From positions 248,001 to 312,000 of the forward strand of contig NZ_JAERRH010000007.1 in NCBI RefSeq assembly GCF_016741855.1: 64,000 nucleotides of DNA, written 5' to 3'. The notes under the pieces were generated by a model. The model saw only the letters and a program-made list of their open reading frames with translations. It had not been told where the DNA came from and ran no database searches. The first letter of the stretch is position 1; every line of letters begins with the position of its first letter. A program made the position numbers and the translations under genes. This document shows, piece by piece, positions 47,772 to 57,027 of the stretch. The DNA comes from Streptomyces musisoli. Its GTDB lineage: Bacteria; Actinomycetota; Actinomycetes; Streptomycetales; Streptomycetaceae.

Positions 47772-49430
47772 ATGTCCACGCACCGCACTCGATCCTTCGC
47801 GCAGCGTTACTCTCGCCTGATGCACACCAGGCCAGCTCCCCGCTCCCGCCCGACCCGGGTCCCCCGCGCCCGGACGACGGGCCGTCTCACGGCCACCCTC
47901 CTCACCGCCACCGCCCTGCTCGTGTCCGCCTGCTCCTCCGGCACCTCGACCACATCGGCCGGCGGGACCGTGGAGGCGGCGCTCGCCGCGCTGCCGCGTT
48001 CGACGCCGTCGGCACTCGCGTCGTACTACGACCAGCAGCTGCGCTGGCGCGACTGCGGTGTCCCCGGATTCCAGTGCGCGACGATGAAGGCCCCGCTGGA
48101 CTACGCGAAGCCCGACGCGGGCGCCGTCCGGCTCGCCGTCGCCCGCAAGAAGGCCACCGGCAAGAGCAGGCCGCTCGGCTCGCTGCTGGTCAACCCCGGT
48201 GGCCCGGGCGGTTCGGCCGTCGGGTACCTCCAGGACTACGCGGGCCTCGGCTACCCGGCACAGGTCCGCGCCCGCTACGACATGGTGGCGATGGACCCAC
48301 GGGGTGTCGCCCGCAGCGAGCCCGTCGAATGCCTCGACGGACGGCAGATGGACACGTACACGCAGACGGACCTGACGCCCGACGACCGCCAGGAGCGGAA
48401 CGCGGTGGTCGCGGCGCAGCGGAAGTTCGCGGAGAGCTGCGGGGCCCACTCGGCGCGACTGCTGCGGCACGTCTCCACCGTGGAGGCGGCACGGGACATG
48501 GACATCCTCCGGGCGGTGCTCGGGGACCGGAAGCTGAACTACGTCGGAGCGTCGTACGGCACGCTCCTCGGGGCGACGTACGCCGGGCTGTTCCCCGAAC
48601 GGGTCGGCCGGATGGTGCTGGACGGAGCGATGGACCCGTCCCTGGACGCCCGCAGGCTGAACCAGGACCAGACGGCGGGCTTCGAGACGGCGTTCCGGGC
48701 GTTCGCGGAGGACTGCGTCCGGCACACCGACTGCCCGCTCGGCGGGAAGGGCACGACGCCCGCACAGGTCGGCGACCACTTGCAGGCGTTCTTCCGCAAG
48801 CTGGACGCCCACCCCGTCCCGGCGGGCGACGCGAGCGGCCGCAAGCTCGGGGAGGCGCTGGCCACCAACGGGGTGATCGCGTCGATGTACGACGAGGGGT
48901 CCTGGGAGGCGCTGCGTGAGGCGCTGACCTCGGCGATGAAGGAGCACGACGGCTCCGGCCTGCTGTCCCTCTCCGACAGCTACTACGAGCGGGACGCGAG
49001 CGGCCACTACAGCAACCTGATGATGGCCAACGCCGCGGTGAACTGCCTGGACCTGCCGCCCGCCTTCAACGGCGCCGAAGCGGTCGAAAAGGGCCTGCCC
49101 GCGTTCGAGAAGGCGTCCCCGGTCTTCGGCTCCGGGCTGGCCTGGGCGTCGCTGAACTGCGCGTTCTGGCCGGTACGGGCCACAGGTGAGCCGCACCGCA
49201 TCGAGGCGAAGGGGGCGGCGCCGATCGTGGTGGTCGGCACGGTCCGCGACCCGGCGACGCCGTACCGCTGGGCCCGGTCGCTGGCCGGCCAGCTCTCCTC
49301 GGCCCGCCTGCTGACCTACGACGGCGACGGGCACACGGCGTACGGCCGGGGCAGCGCCTGCATCGACACCGCGATCGACACCTACCTCCTCCGGGGCACC
49401 CCGCCGACCGCCGGAAAACGCTGCTCATAG
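47772..49430 (+). CDS. Secreted alpha/beta-hydrolase peptidase of the Slp/tripeptidyl aminopeptidase family
   Basis: A 552-residue exported lipoprotein. The N-terminus is long and basic, ending in TALLVSACSS, with the lipobox cysteine near residue 54. SLLVNPGGPGGSAVGY near 140 is the oxyanion-hole motif. The nucleophile is in NYVGASYGTLLGATYAGLFP (Ser near 260), the acid Asp in GTVRDPATPYRWA and the catalytic His in GDGHTAYGRGSACI. This matches the Slp and tripeptidyl aminopeptidase secreted proteases of Streptomyces (S33 family). Even cysteine number suggests disulfides. ATG at 47772 follows GTAGGAGG. Neither the target peptides nor which slp paralogue it is can be decided here. Confidence 0.93.
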   Translation: MSTHRTRSFAQRYSRLMHTRPAPRSRPTRVPRARTTGRLTATLLTATALLVSACSSGTSTTSAGGTVEAALAALPRSTPSALASYYDQQLRWRDCGVPGFQCATMKAPLDYAKPDAGAVRLAVARKKATGKSRPLGSLLVNPGGPGGSAVGYLQDYAGLGYPAQVRARYDMVAMDPRGVARSEPVECLDGRQMDTYTQTDLTPDDRQERNAVVAAQRKFAESCGAHSARLLRHVSTVEAARDMDILRAVLGDRKLNYVGASYGTLLGATYAGLFPERVGRMVLDGAMDPSLDARRLNQDQTAGFETAFRAFAEDCVRHTDCPLGGKGTTPAQVGDHLQAFFRKLDAHPVPAGDASGRKLGEALATNGVIASMYDEGSWEALREALTSAMKEHDGSGLLSLSDSYYERDASGHYSNLMMANAAVNCLDLPPAFNGAEAVEKGLPAFEKASPVFGSGLAWASLNCAFWPVRATGEPHRIEAKGAAPIVVVGTVRDPATPYRWARSLAGQLSSARLLTYDGDGHTAYGRGSACIDTAIDTYLLRGTPPTAGKRCS

Positions 49431-49538
49431 CCCCTGCCACCCACCCCGGGGCCGCCCGCTCCGGGGTGGGTACGAAGCACCCCGGGAAACTGTGTAGACT
49501 TACCGACGTTGCTGATCGCACCATGGTGCGGACAGCGC

Positions 49539-49615
49539 GCCGCTTTAGCTCAGATGGCCAGAGCAACGCACTCGTAATGCGTAGGTCTCGGGTTCGAATC
49601 CCGAAAGCGGCTCCA
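49539..49615 (+). tRNA. tRNA-Thr (anticodon CGU)
   Basis: Cloverleaf by eye: acceptor arms GCCGCTT and AAGCGGC, TAGCTCAGATGGCCAGAGCA D-arm, anticodon stem ACGCA/TGCGT with loop CTCGTAA (anticodon CGT, reading ACG), T-arm TCGGGTTCGAATCCCGA and an encoded CCA end at 49613-49615. Mature tRNA body 49539-49612. Confidence 0.97.
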
Positions 49616-49618
49616 CTG

Positions 49619-49655
49619 AAACCCCGCGTCGGTCCCTTCCGGCGTGGGGTTTTCT
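49619..49655 (+). terminator. Terminator after tRNA-Thr
   Basis: AAACCCCGCGTCGG (49619-49632) pairs with CCGGCGTGGGGTTT (49639-49652), allowing two G-U pairs, around TCCCTT, with a short T run to 49653. Confidence 0.88.
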
Positions 49656-49804
49656 CGTGCGGGGCACACGGCGGCGGATGCGGGCGCGGGCCGCGCGGCC
49701 GTCCGTCCGTGGTGTCGGCAAGGCTGGAGCGTGCCCGGTCGCCTCGGCGACGCCGGGACGGTCCCGGCCGCGGGCCGTGTCGCCGCTCGTTCCTCCACCG
49801 TCCG

Positions 49805-51628
49805 CTACCGCCCGCCCGGTCCCGGTGGTCCCTTCGGATGCCGGGAGCGCGGTGTGGAGGGGCGGCGGAGGCGGGCCGCGAGGAGGGCGATGTCGTCCTC
49901 GCACATGCCGTGGGTCAGCCGGCTCAGCAGGGTGTCCAGCAGGTGATCCAGCGAGTCGTCGGCCGACAGGCCCATCTCGCTGAGCGCGCGCACCGAGTCG
50001 TCGATGTCCACGCCCCGCTGCTCCACCAGGCCGTCCGTGTAGAGCAGCAGCACGGAGCCCGGCTCGAATGCGAACGTTGTCATCTCGTACTCGCCGAGTT
50101 CCGTGCCGATCGGGGGGCCTGCCGGCAGGTGCATCAGGCCGGTGCTGCCGTTGGGCCGGATGACGAGGGGCGGCAGGTGCCCGGCCGTGGCCGCCGTGCA
50201 GGTCCCGGCCTCGGGGTCCATCAGGACCAGCAGGCAGGTGGCGACCCGGTCGAGGCCGATGCGTGCCGCCCTGCGGTCCGCCTCGGAGAGCATGGCGTCC
50301 ACGGGCAGCCCGGCGGCGGCGACCGTGCGCAGGACGGAGCGGTACTGGCTCATGGCCACGGCGGCCTGGAAGCCGTGGCCCATCACGTCGCCCATGACCA
50401 GCAGCGTGCGGCAGTCCGGGAGCGCGATGGAGTCGTACCAGTCGCCGCCGACGAGGGCGCTGCGGCCGGACGGCAGGTAGCGGGTGGCCACCTCGACGGT
50501 GGGGTGCGGGCTGTCGGGCTCGGACAGCAGGGCGCGCTGGAGTTCCAGCGTCATCGTGTGCTCATGGCTGTACCGGTGGGCGCTGTCGATGGAGACGGCC
50601 GCCCGCGCGGCGACGCCCTGCGCGGTCAGGATGTCGTCGTTGCTGAAGGAGGGAGACGCCCCCATCCGCATGAGGAGGACGACGCCGACGCTGCGGCCGG
50701 CCGTGGGCAGGGGGACGATGAGCACCGAGTGGACCCCGGCCGCCCGGTAGATCCTCAGCCGGTCGGGATCCGCGACGACCTTCTCGAACAACTCGTCGGA
50801 GGTCAGGTTGCCCAGCCACGGCCGTCCGCTGTCGATGCAGCGCCGGGGGGCCGAGCCGCGCGGGAGATCGATGTACGGCTTCGGCCCGCCGAGCTCGCTC
50901 AGGTGCCGTTGCAGTTCCGCCGGCACCGTCAGCTCCATCTTGCGCAGGCGCAGCATGCCGGGCGGCGGCGGGGGCACACCGAAGAACTCCTCCTCCACGA
51001 TCCCGACCGCGGCGATGTCGGCGAGGGAGGGGGCGAGGAAGTGCGCCAGCTCGGCGCAGGTGGCCTCCACGTCGAGGGTCGTGCCGACCCGGGTGGTCGC
51101 GGCGTCCAGGAGGGCGAGCCGCTGGTGGGCGTTCTCCAGGTCGTCCAGGTACTGGCGCAGGTTGCTGACCTCGACGGCGATCCCGCACACGCCGACCACC
51201 TGACCCTGCACCTCCAGCCGGTGGAAGACGGCGCGCCAGAGCCGTCGCCCCACGGGTGAGGGGACGCGCGTGGTCCCGGACAGGGTGACCTCCCGGGGCC
51301 GGCCGTCGGCGAGCACCTCGATCAGCACGTCGTCCGGTCTCTGCACGTCGGGCAGCACCTCGGCGAGCGTCCGGCCGAGGAACGTGGTGGCCGGTACCCC
51401 AGTGACCCGGGACCAGGCCGGATTGACGTAGAGGTGGCGCAGATGACGGTCCAGGATGATCACGGGGGCGGAGGTGCCTTCGATGATCCCGCGCAGGAAT
51501 CCGCACTCACAGACCGACTGGACGCCGTCGACCAGCCGGAGGAACGGGTCGGCTCCCATGGTTCTCGGCACGTGGGCGGCCTGGGCCGGGGGAAAGAGCC
51601 ACGGCGGCGGGAGTTGTTCAGCGTTCAC
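49805..51628 (-). CDS. PAS-GAF-SpoIIE-type PP2C phosphatase
   Basis: A 607-residue signalling protein. A PAS domain spans about residues 45-160 (APVIILDRHLRHLYVNPAWSRVTG), a GAF domain about 170-345, and a PP2C/SpoIIE catalytic domain about 370-590 with VGGDWYDSIALPDCRTLLVMGDVMGHG (first metal Asp near 400) and LLLYTDGLVEQRGVDID. PP2C phosphatases of this type dephosphorylate anti-anti-sigma factors such as BldG, so it may feed the partner-switching network, but no direct link is shown. GTG start at 51628 with GGAGAAG upstream. Confidence 0.94.
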   Translation of the reverse strand: MNAEQLPPPWLFPPAQAAHVPRTMGADPFLRLVDGVQSVCECGFLRGIIEGTSAPVIILDRHLRHLYVNPAWSRVTGVPATTFLGRTLAEVLPDVQRPDDVLIEVLADGRPREVTLSGTTRVPSPVGRRLWRAVFHRLEVQGQVVGVCGIAVEVSNLRQYLDDLENAHQRLALLDAATTRVGTTLDVEATCAELAHFLAPSLADIAAVGIVEEEFFGVPPPPPGMLRLRKMELTVPAELQRHLSELGGPKPYIDLPRGSAPRRCIDSGRPWLGNLTSDELFEKVVADPDRLRIYRAAGVHSVLIVPLPTAGRSVGVVLLMRMGASPSFSNDDILTAQGVAARAAVSIDSAHRYSHEHTMTLELQRALLSEPDSPHPTVEVATRYLPSGRSALVGGDWYDSIALPDCRTLLVMGDVMGHGFQAAVAMSQYRSVLRTVAAAGLPVDAMLSEADRRAARIGLDRVATCLLVLMDPEAGTCTAATAGHLPPLVIRPNGSTGLMHLPAGPPIGTELGEYEMTTFAFEPGSVLLLYTDGLVEQRGVDIDDSVRALSEMGLSADDSLDHLLDTLLSRLTHGMCEDDIALLAARLRRPSTPRSRHPKGPPGPGGR

Positions 51629-51895
51629 CGTCTTCTCCAGCGGTCCGGGCAGGTCGGCCCCTCTCCCATCGTGTGGGGGCGGCGAATCCGTCGCATCTTG
51701 GCCGCCATGCCGGTTGCGCCTTCAACAAGCTCGGGGGGAGGGGGACCGGGAAACGTGGTCATAAAACCGGATCAAAGACGCGGCAAAGTGAATCCGCGTC
51801 AGGTGAACCCACGGCCCTGAGGCAACATCTTGGTGAACGGCGGGCAGCGCGCGATCGGGCGGCGCTGCCGCCGTCGGCCGGATGGGAAGAGGGAC

Positions 51896-52789
51896 ATGGT
51901 GGAGCCGAGGATCGCCGTCGCCGTGGTGACGATGGGCAACCGGCCCGCCGAGGTCGACGCCCTGCTGGAGTCCGTGGCCAAGCAGGATCTCGCCCCCGCC
52001 CGCATCGTGATCGTCGGCAACGGCTGCCGACTGCCCGAGTTCGCCCGCCGGCTCTCCCTGCCCGGTGAGGTCACCACCATCGACGTCGAGGAGAACCTCG
52101 GCTGCCCCGGTGGCCGGAACGTCGCCCTGGCCCGGCTGCGGGCATTCGGTGACGTCGACGTCGTCGTGGAACTGGACGACGACGGGCTGCTCGTCGACCC
52201 CGACGTGCTGCGCCGGGTGCGCGACCTGTACGCCGCCGATCCCCGCCTCGGCATCGTCGGCTTCCGCATCGCCGACGAGCACGGCCGGACCCAGCAGCGG
52301 CACGTGCCCCGGGTGGGCAAGTCCGACCCGATGCGCGGCGGTTACGTCACCGGATTCCTCGGCGGCGGACACGCCCTGCGGACGGCGATGCTGGCCGAGA
52401 CCGGGGACTGGCCCGCCGAGTTCTTCTTCGCGCACGAGGAGACCGACCTCGCCTGGCGGGCCCTCGACGCCGGCTGGAAGATCCTGTACGCCCCCGAGCT
52501 GCTCCTCCAGCACCCCTGGACCTCGCCGGCCCGGCACGCCATCTACTACCGGGTCAACGCCCGCAACCGCGTCTGGCTGGTCCGGCGCCGGCTGCCGCTG
52601 CCGCTGGTCCCGGTGCACCTCGGTGTGTGGACGCTCCTCACCCTCCTCCGCACCCGTTCCGTGGCCGGGCTCAAGGCGTGGTTCGGCGGCTTCGCCGAGG
52701 GGTTGCGGGAGCCGGCCGGCGAGCGGCGGCCGATGCGCTGGCGGACGGTGTGGCGGCTCACCCGGCTGGGACGTCCGCCGGTGATCTGA
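51896..52789 (+). CDS. Family 2 glycosyltransferase
   Basis: A 297-residue inverting GT-A glycosyltransferase. VAVVTMGNRPAEVDALLESVAKQ at the start, the DxD-type VVVELDDDGLLVDPDVL near residue 90, and GYVTGFLGGGHALRTAML plus FFFAHEETDLAWRALDAGW (the ED acceptor region) are present. The C-terminus ends basic with one hydrophobic stretch that may attach it to the membrane. Substrate unknown; likely cell-surface polysaccharide or natural product glycosylation. The start ATG at 51896 is preceded by GAAGAGGG. A terminator follows. Confidence 0.93.
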   Translation: MVEPRIAVAVVTMGNRPAEVDALLESVAKQDLAPARIVIVGNGCRLPEFARRLSLPGEVTTIDVEENLGCPGGRNVALARLRAFGDVDVVVELDDDGLLVDPDVLRRVRDLYAADPRLGIVGFRIADEHGRTQQRHVPRVGKSDPMRGGYVTGFLGGGHALRTAMLAETGDWPAEFFFAHEETDLAWRALDAGWKILYAPELLLQHPWTSPARHAIYYRVNARNRVWLVRRRLPLPLVPVHLGVWTLLTLLRTRSVAGLKAWFGGFAEGLREPAGERRPMRWRTVWRLTRLGRPPVI

Positions 52790-52873
52790 GCGGGATGCGA
52801 GGCCGGCGCCAGGATGCGAGGCCGGGCGCGACCAGGGTCGGGGACCGGCGCCGGGACGCGAAAAAACGGGACG

Positions 52874-52910
52874 GGGCCCCGGTCGTTCACCTCCGCCGGC
52901 CGGGGCCCTT
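52874..52910 (+). terminator. Terminator after the glycosyltransferase gene
   Basis: GGGCCCCGG (52874-52882) pairs with CCGGGGCCC (52900-52908) followed by TT. Confidence 0.8.
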
Positions 52911-53010
52911 GTCGTCCCCGGATCTGGCCTGCGGCGACACTCCCCCGAGTTACGCGACATACGCGCGCGCCGTCGGGCCGGATCCGATGGAATGATCACA
53001 TCAGGATTCG

Positions 53011-53039
53011 CCAACGGATCGCTAACATGTGGCCAACGG
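53011..53039. promoter_or_regulatory. Direct repeat of CCAACGG upstream of the SARP gene
   Basis: CCAACGG occurs at 53011-53017 and 53033-53039, exactly 22 bp (two helical turns) apart. SARP regulators bind heptameric direct repeats in phase like this, so it is a candidate autoregulatory site, about 215-240 bp before the start of the SARP gene. Seen: the repeat; inferred: the function. The 463-bp gap (52790-53252) also holds the glycosyltransferase terminator. Confidence 0.35.
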
Positions 53040-53252
53040 TTCGTCGGTGGGGCGTGAGCCCGATGGCTGGAAATCGTTCAGCAGGGACGACAACAGCCCA
53101 TCGGAGTAGCGGATTCCGGTGCCGGACCGGCAGGCGGAAGGTGGCGGGAAACCGTTGTGTACAGGGCGGGATTCCGCCAGGCGGCGGCGGGCACACGCCC
53201 GCCACGGAGCGCGGTCGGCGCTGATCGCGTGGGAAGGCTGTGGAGCGGCGTG

Positions 53253-56200
53253 ATGCGGCGGTGCGAGCTGCGCTTCGGACTGCTGGGACCGCCGGTCCTC
53301 TACGACCGGCCGCCGTACGGACTCTCGTACGAAACCCCGTCCAGGACCGCAGGCGACCCGGCATCCGGGACCTTTGGCGACATGGCCGTCGGGCCCTCCG
53401 GCGACCCGGCGGCCGGTGTTCTCGGTGACACGGCTGCAGGGCCCTTCGGCGACCCGGCACCCGGACCGTCCGGTGACCCGGCACCCGGGGTCTCCAGCGA
53501 CCCGGCACCCGGCGTCTCCGGCGACCCGGCCCCCGGGCTCTTCGGTGACAAGGCGCCCGGTTCCTCCGGTGACACGGTTTCAGGTTCCCTCGGCGGCACC
53601 GCGCGTGGCGCCCACGGTGGCACCTCTCCCGGTTCCCCCTCCCCGGGAGGCGCCGGCGCGCACTCCCCGGCGGCCCCGGGCGTTACCGCGCACGACGGTT
53701 CCGGCGCCGTCCCGCCGGGGACGTCCGGTGCCCGCTCTCCCGGCCGCTCCGCCGAGTGGGCCGGCGACGACGGCGCCGACAACTGCGTCCGCGCCATCGG
53801 CAGTCCCAAGGTCCGCGCCCTGCTCGCCGCGCTGCTGCTGGAGTCCGGCCGGGTCGTGTCCGTCGAGTCGCTGAAGGACGCGCTGTGGGGCGGCGCGCCG
53901 CCCGTCTCCGCGCAGGCCTCCCTGCACAACCACGTCACCCGGCTGCGCCGGCTCCTGGACGACCCCGAGCGCCTGAGGGCCGTACCACCGGGCTACGTGC
54001 TGCGGGTCGACCACGGTGAGCTGGACGTGCACGTCTTCGACGCCCGGGTCGCCGACGCGCGGGCCGCGCACGCCCGGCGGGACTGGGCGGGCGTGGTGCG
54101 GTCGTGCGCCGCCGCGCTGGCGCTGTGGCGCGGCACCCCGCTCAGCGGGCTCCCCGCCGACATCGGCGGCTACGCCCTCGTGCAGCGCCTGGAGCAGGCC
54201 CGGCTGTTTCTGCTGGAGTGGCGTTACGACGCCGAACTCGCCCTCGGCGGCGCCCGCCTGGCCGCCCTGGTCCCCGAGCTGTCGGCCCTGATCGCCGAGT
54301 ATCCGCTGCGCGAGGCGTACCACCGTCAGCTGATGCTCGCCCTGCACCGCACCGGCCGCCGGGCCGAGGCCCTCGCCGTCCACCGTGACCTGCGTGCCCG
54401 CCTGGTGGAGGAACTCGGCATCGAACCCGGCGCGGCGGTCCGCGCGGCGCACGTCGAGGTGCTGCGGGGGAGCGGCGGGGGACAGCGGCGGGGCGAGACG
54501 CACGGTGTTCCGTGGCCGGCGGGCCGGAACGGTCGGCCGCTGCGGGAGGGCGGGTCGCCCGCCGGCGCCGTCGGGGATGCCTCGTCCCCGGTGGCCTCCG
54601 AAGGGTCCGCGTCCGCTACGGCTCCGACGGCCTCCGCGGATTCCGCGGCCCCGGCGTCCCCCGCGCTGTCCGACTCCCCGCAGGACGGTGCCGCCGCGGC
54701 CCCGCGGCCGGCCCCGCGCCCCGCCCAGTTGCCGGCCCCGCCTGCCCATTTCACCGGCCGGGCCGACGTGTGCGGCGAGCTGGCCCGGGCGCTGACCGAG
54801 CCGCCCGCCCCGGCCCCCGCCGTCGCGGTGATCAGCGGCATGGCCGGCGTCGGCAAGAGCGCCCTGGCCCTGCATGTCGCCCATGACCTGCGGGAACGCT
54901 TCATCGACGGCCAGCTCTACGTCAACCTGCACGGCGCCACCCCCGGCGTGACCCCGCTCACCGTCACACAGGCGCTCGCCGCGCTGCTGCGCGACCTCGG
55001 CGTCGACTCCCGCAGCATCCCGGAACACCCGGACGCTGCCTCCGCGTTGCTCCGCTCGCTGCTCGCGCCCGCCCGCATCCTGCTGGTGCTGGACGACGCG
55101 GCGAACGCGGCCCAGGTACGGCCCCTGCTGCCGGCCGGGCCCGGCTGCGCGGTGATCGTCACCAGCCGCTCGCCCCTCACCGCGCTCGACGGTGCCCGCC
55201 GCTTCCCGCTCTCCCCGCTGACCGGCGAGGACAGCGCGGCCCTGCTCCGTGCCGTGAGCGGACGCGCGGGACTGGACGCCGGTCACGCGCTGGTCGAGCT
55301 GACCGGCCGGCTCCCGCTGGCCCTGCGGGTGGTCGCCGCCCGGCTCGCCGCCCGCCGCGCGCTCACTCCGGACGTCCTGGCCGGCCAACTGGCCGCCACC
55401 GGGGGACGGCTGCACCACCTGGAGTACGACGACCTGAGCGTCCGCCGCTCCCTCGCCGTCGCCCACGACGCGCTCGCCGCCGCCGAGCGCGAGGCCGACC
55501 GGGATGCAGCCCTCGCGCTGTGCCGCATCGGCGCGCTCGACCTGCCGACGTACGGTGCCCCGCTGATCGCCCGCCTCACCGGCACCGACGAGCGGCGGGC
55601 CGAGGCCGCCCTGGACCGCCTGGTCGACGTCGCCCTGCTGGAGGAGACGGCGTTCGGCCGCTACGCACCCCACGACCTGGTCCGCGACTTCGCCCGGGAA
55701 CTGGCGGACGCCGCCCCGAGGGCCTGTGCCGCATCCACGGCCGCCGACGGGCCTTCCGGCACCACCGGGACATCCACTGCCGCCGAGGCTTCCGGCAACC
55801 CGGGGACATCCGTGACCGCCGAGGTCTCCGGCACCACGGGGGCGCACGGCTCCGTCGTGCCCGCCGGCACGCCCACCCCCTCCGACCTCGTCGCCCTGCG
55901 CTGGTACGCCGCCGTCGCCGCGCGCATGCTCACGGCGGTGGTGGAGCCGGGGATCGACCAGGACGACCGGCGGCGGCCGACCGCCGCGCAGCCGGCCGGG
56001 CACGCGGCGGACGTGGCCGCCCTGGCGTCCTTCGAGTCGGCCGAGCAGGCCTTCGCCTGGGGCGAGGTCGAGCTGGAGAACGTCGTCGCCCTGGTGGAGC
56101 GGAACGCGGACACCGACGACCCGCGCGCGGCAGCCCACCTGTCGCTGCTCGCACGGCTGCTCTTCCCCTATGTGCAGCGCGGCGGCCGGGTCGCCGAGAT

Positions 56201-57008
56201 GGAGGTGCTGGGGCAGGCCGCGCTCGGGGCGGCGCGCCGGCTCGGGGACGCGGCGGCCGAGGCGTACGCGCTGGGTGACCTCGCCGGACTGTACTTCCTG
56301 ACGGGCCGGCAGAACGACGCCCTCGCCCTCACGGACGAGGCCCTGGAGATCTGGGTACGGCTGGGCACGGCCTCCAGGATCCGGCGCTGTCTGAACAACC
56401 GCGGGCTGCTGCTGGAGGGGCTCGGGCGGTTCGAGGAGTCGGGGGAGGCGCTGCGGCAGAGCCTCGCCTACTCGCGGTTGCTGAAGGATCCCTACGGCGA
56501 GGCCGTCACCCGCAGCCACCTCGGCAACCTCTACGAGCACACCGACCCGCGCGCCGCCATCGAGCAGCACCGGCGCTCGCTGGCGATCGGGGACCGGATC
56601 GGTGCGGTCATCGTGCGGCACTCGGCCCACTGCAACATCGGCTACGCCCATCTCACCCTCGGCGAACCGGAGGCGGCCGCCCGGCATTTCGAGGAGAGCC
56701 TGCGCATCCTCGGCGGCCACGGCGACTGGCACGGGGAGGCCCAGACCCGGCTCGGCCTGGTCCGCGCGCTGCGGCAGCTGGGGGAGACCGGGCGGGCGGC
56801 CGGCGAGTGCGTGGAGCTGCTGCGCCGCGCCGACGCCCGCGCCGACCGCTACATGGGCGGAAAGGCCCTGCACCAGCAAGGGTTCCTGCTGCGGGAGCAG
56901 GGGCGGCGGGCGGAGGCGTACGACGCCTGGCGCGCGGCACGGGCGGCGCTGGACGGCACGGACGAGCAGGCGGTGCTGGCGGAGCTGCGGGAGCTTCTCG
57001 AGGACTGA
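53253..57008 (+). CDS. AfsR/SARP-family regulator with NB-ARC and TPR domains and an octapeptide-repeat insert
   Basis: A 1251-residue transcriptional regulator of the AfsR group. The OmpR-type winged-helix domain is split: the first strands (RCELRFGLLGPPVLYD) are at residues 4-18, then about 150 low-complexity residues with twelve GDPAPGVS-type octapeptides, then the recognition part (IGSPKVRALLAALLLESGRVVSVESLKDALWG) from residue 178. BTAD follows at about 280-410, an NB-ARC ATPase at 510-800 (SGMAGVGKSALA P-loop near 527) and TPR-like repeats from 930 to the end. SARPs activate antibiotic clusters. ATG at 53253 has GGAG 7 nt upstream. Whether the insert disrupts DNA binding is unknown. Confidence 0.93.
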   Translation: MRRCELRFGLLGPPVLYDRPPYGLSYETPSRTAGDPASGTFGDMAVGPSGDPAAGVLGDTAAGPFGDPAPGPSGDPAPGVSSDPAPGVSGDPAPGLFGDKAPGSSGDTVSGSLGGTARGAHGGTSPGSPSPGGAGAHSPAAPGVTAHDGSGAVPPGTSGARSPGRSAEWAGDDGADNCVRAIGSPKVRALLAALLLESGRVVSVESLKDALWGGAPPVSAQASLHNHVTRLRRLLDDPERLRAVPPGYVLRVDHGELDVHVFDARVADARAAHARRDWAGVVRSCAAALALWRGTPLSGLPADIGGYALVQRLEQARLFLLEWRYDAELALGGARLAALVPELSALIAEYPLREAYHRQLMLALHRTGRRAEALAVHRDLRARLVEELGIEPGAAVRAAHVEVLRGSGGGQRRGETHGVPWPAGRNGRPLREGGSPAGAVGDASSPVASEGSASATAPTASADSAAPASPALSDSPQDGAAAAPRPAPRPAQLPAPPAHFTGRADVCGELARALTEPPAPAPAVAVISGMAGVGKSALALHVAHDLRERFIDGQLYVNLHGATPGVTPLTVTQALAALLRDLGVDSRSIPEHPDAASALLRSLLAPARILLVLDDAANAAQVRPLLPAGPGCAVIVTSRSPLTALDGARRFPLSPLTGEDSAALLRAVSGRAGLDAGHALVELTGRLPLALRVVAARLAARRALTPDVLAGQLAATGGRLHHLEYDDLSVRRSLAVAHDALAAAEREADRDAALALCRIGALDLPTYGAPLIARLTGTDERRAEAALDRLVDVALLEETAFGRYAPHDLVRDFARELADAAPRACAASTAADGPSGTTGTSTAAEASGNPGTSVTAEVSGTTGAHGSVVPAGTPTPSDLVALRWYAAVAARMLTAVVEPGIDQDDRRRPTAAQPAGHAADVAALASFESAEQAFAWGEVELENVVALVERNADTDDPRAAAHLSLLARLLFPYVQRGGRVAEMEVLGQAALGAARRLGDAAAEAYALGDLAGLYFLTGRQNDALALTDEALEIWVRLGTASRIRRCLNNRGLLLEGLGRFEESGEALRQSLAYSRLLKDPYGEAVTRSHLGNLYEHTDPRAAIEQHRRSLAIGDRIGAVIVRHSAHCNIGYAHLTLGEPEAAARHFEESLRILGGHGDWHGEAQTRLGLVRALRQLGETGRAAGECVELLRRADARADRYMGGKALHQQGFLLREQGRRAEAYDAWRAARAALDGTDEQAVLAELRELLED
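53352..53639 (+). repeat. 24-bp tandem repeat inside the SARP gene, twelve units
   Basis: Twelve consecutive 24-bp units, beginning at 53352 with GGCGACCCGGC and running to 53639, encode the octapeptide GDPAPGxS with variants (GDMAVGPS, GDTAAGPF, GDKAPGSS, GGTARGAH). The period is a multiple of three, so the frame is kept. It interrupts the winged-helix DNA-binding domain after its first strand. Confidence 0.92.
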
Positions 57009-57027
57009 CCCGGGCGTGCTGAACAGC

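Noticed and set aside
49539..49615. tRNA-Thr as attachment site of an integrated element
   Set aside because: No integrase, excisionase or duplicated tRNA 3' end is seen downstream; the neighbours are ordinary chromosomal genes.
53580..56879. Long antisense frame over the SARP gene
   Set aside because: The sense strand has clear SARP/NB-ARC/TPR motifs; the antisense product is low complexity.
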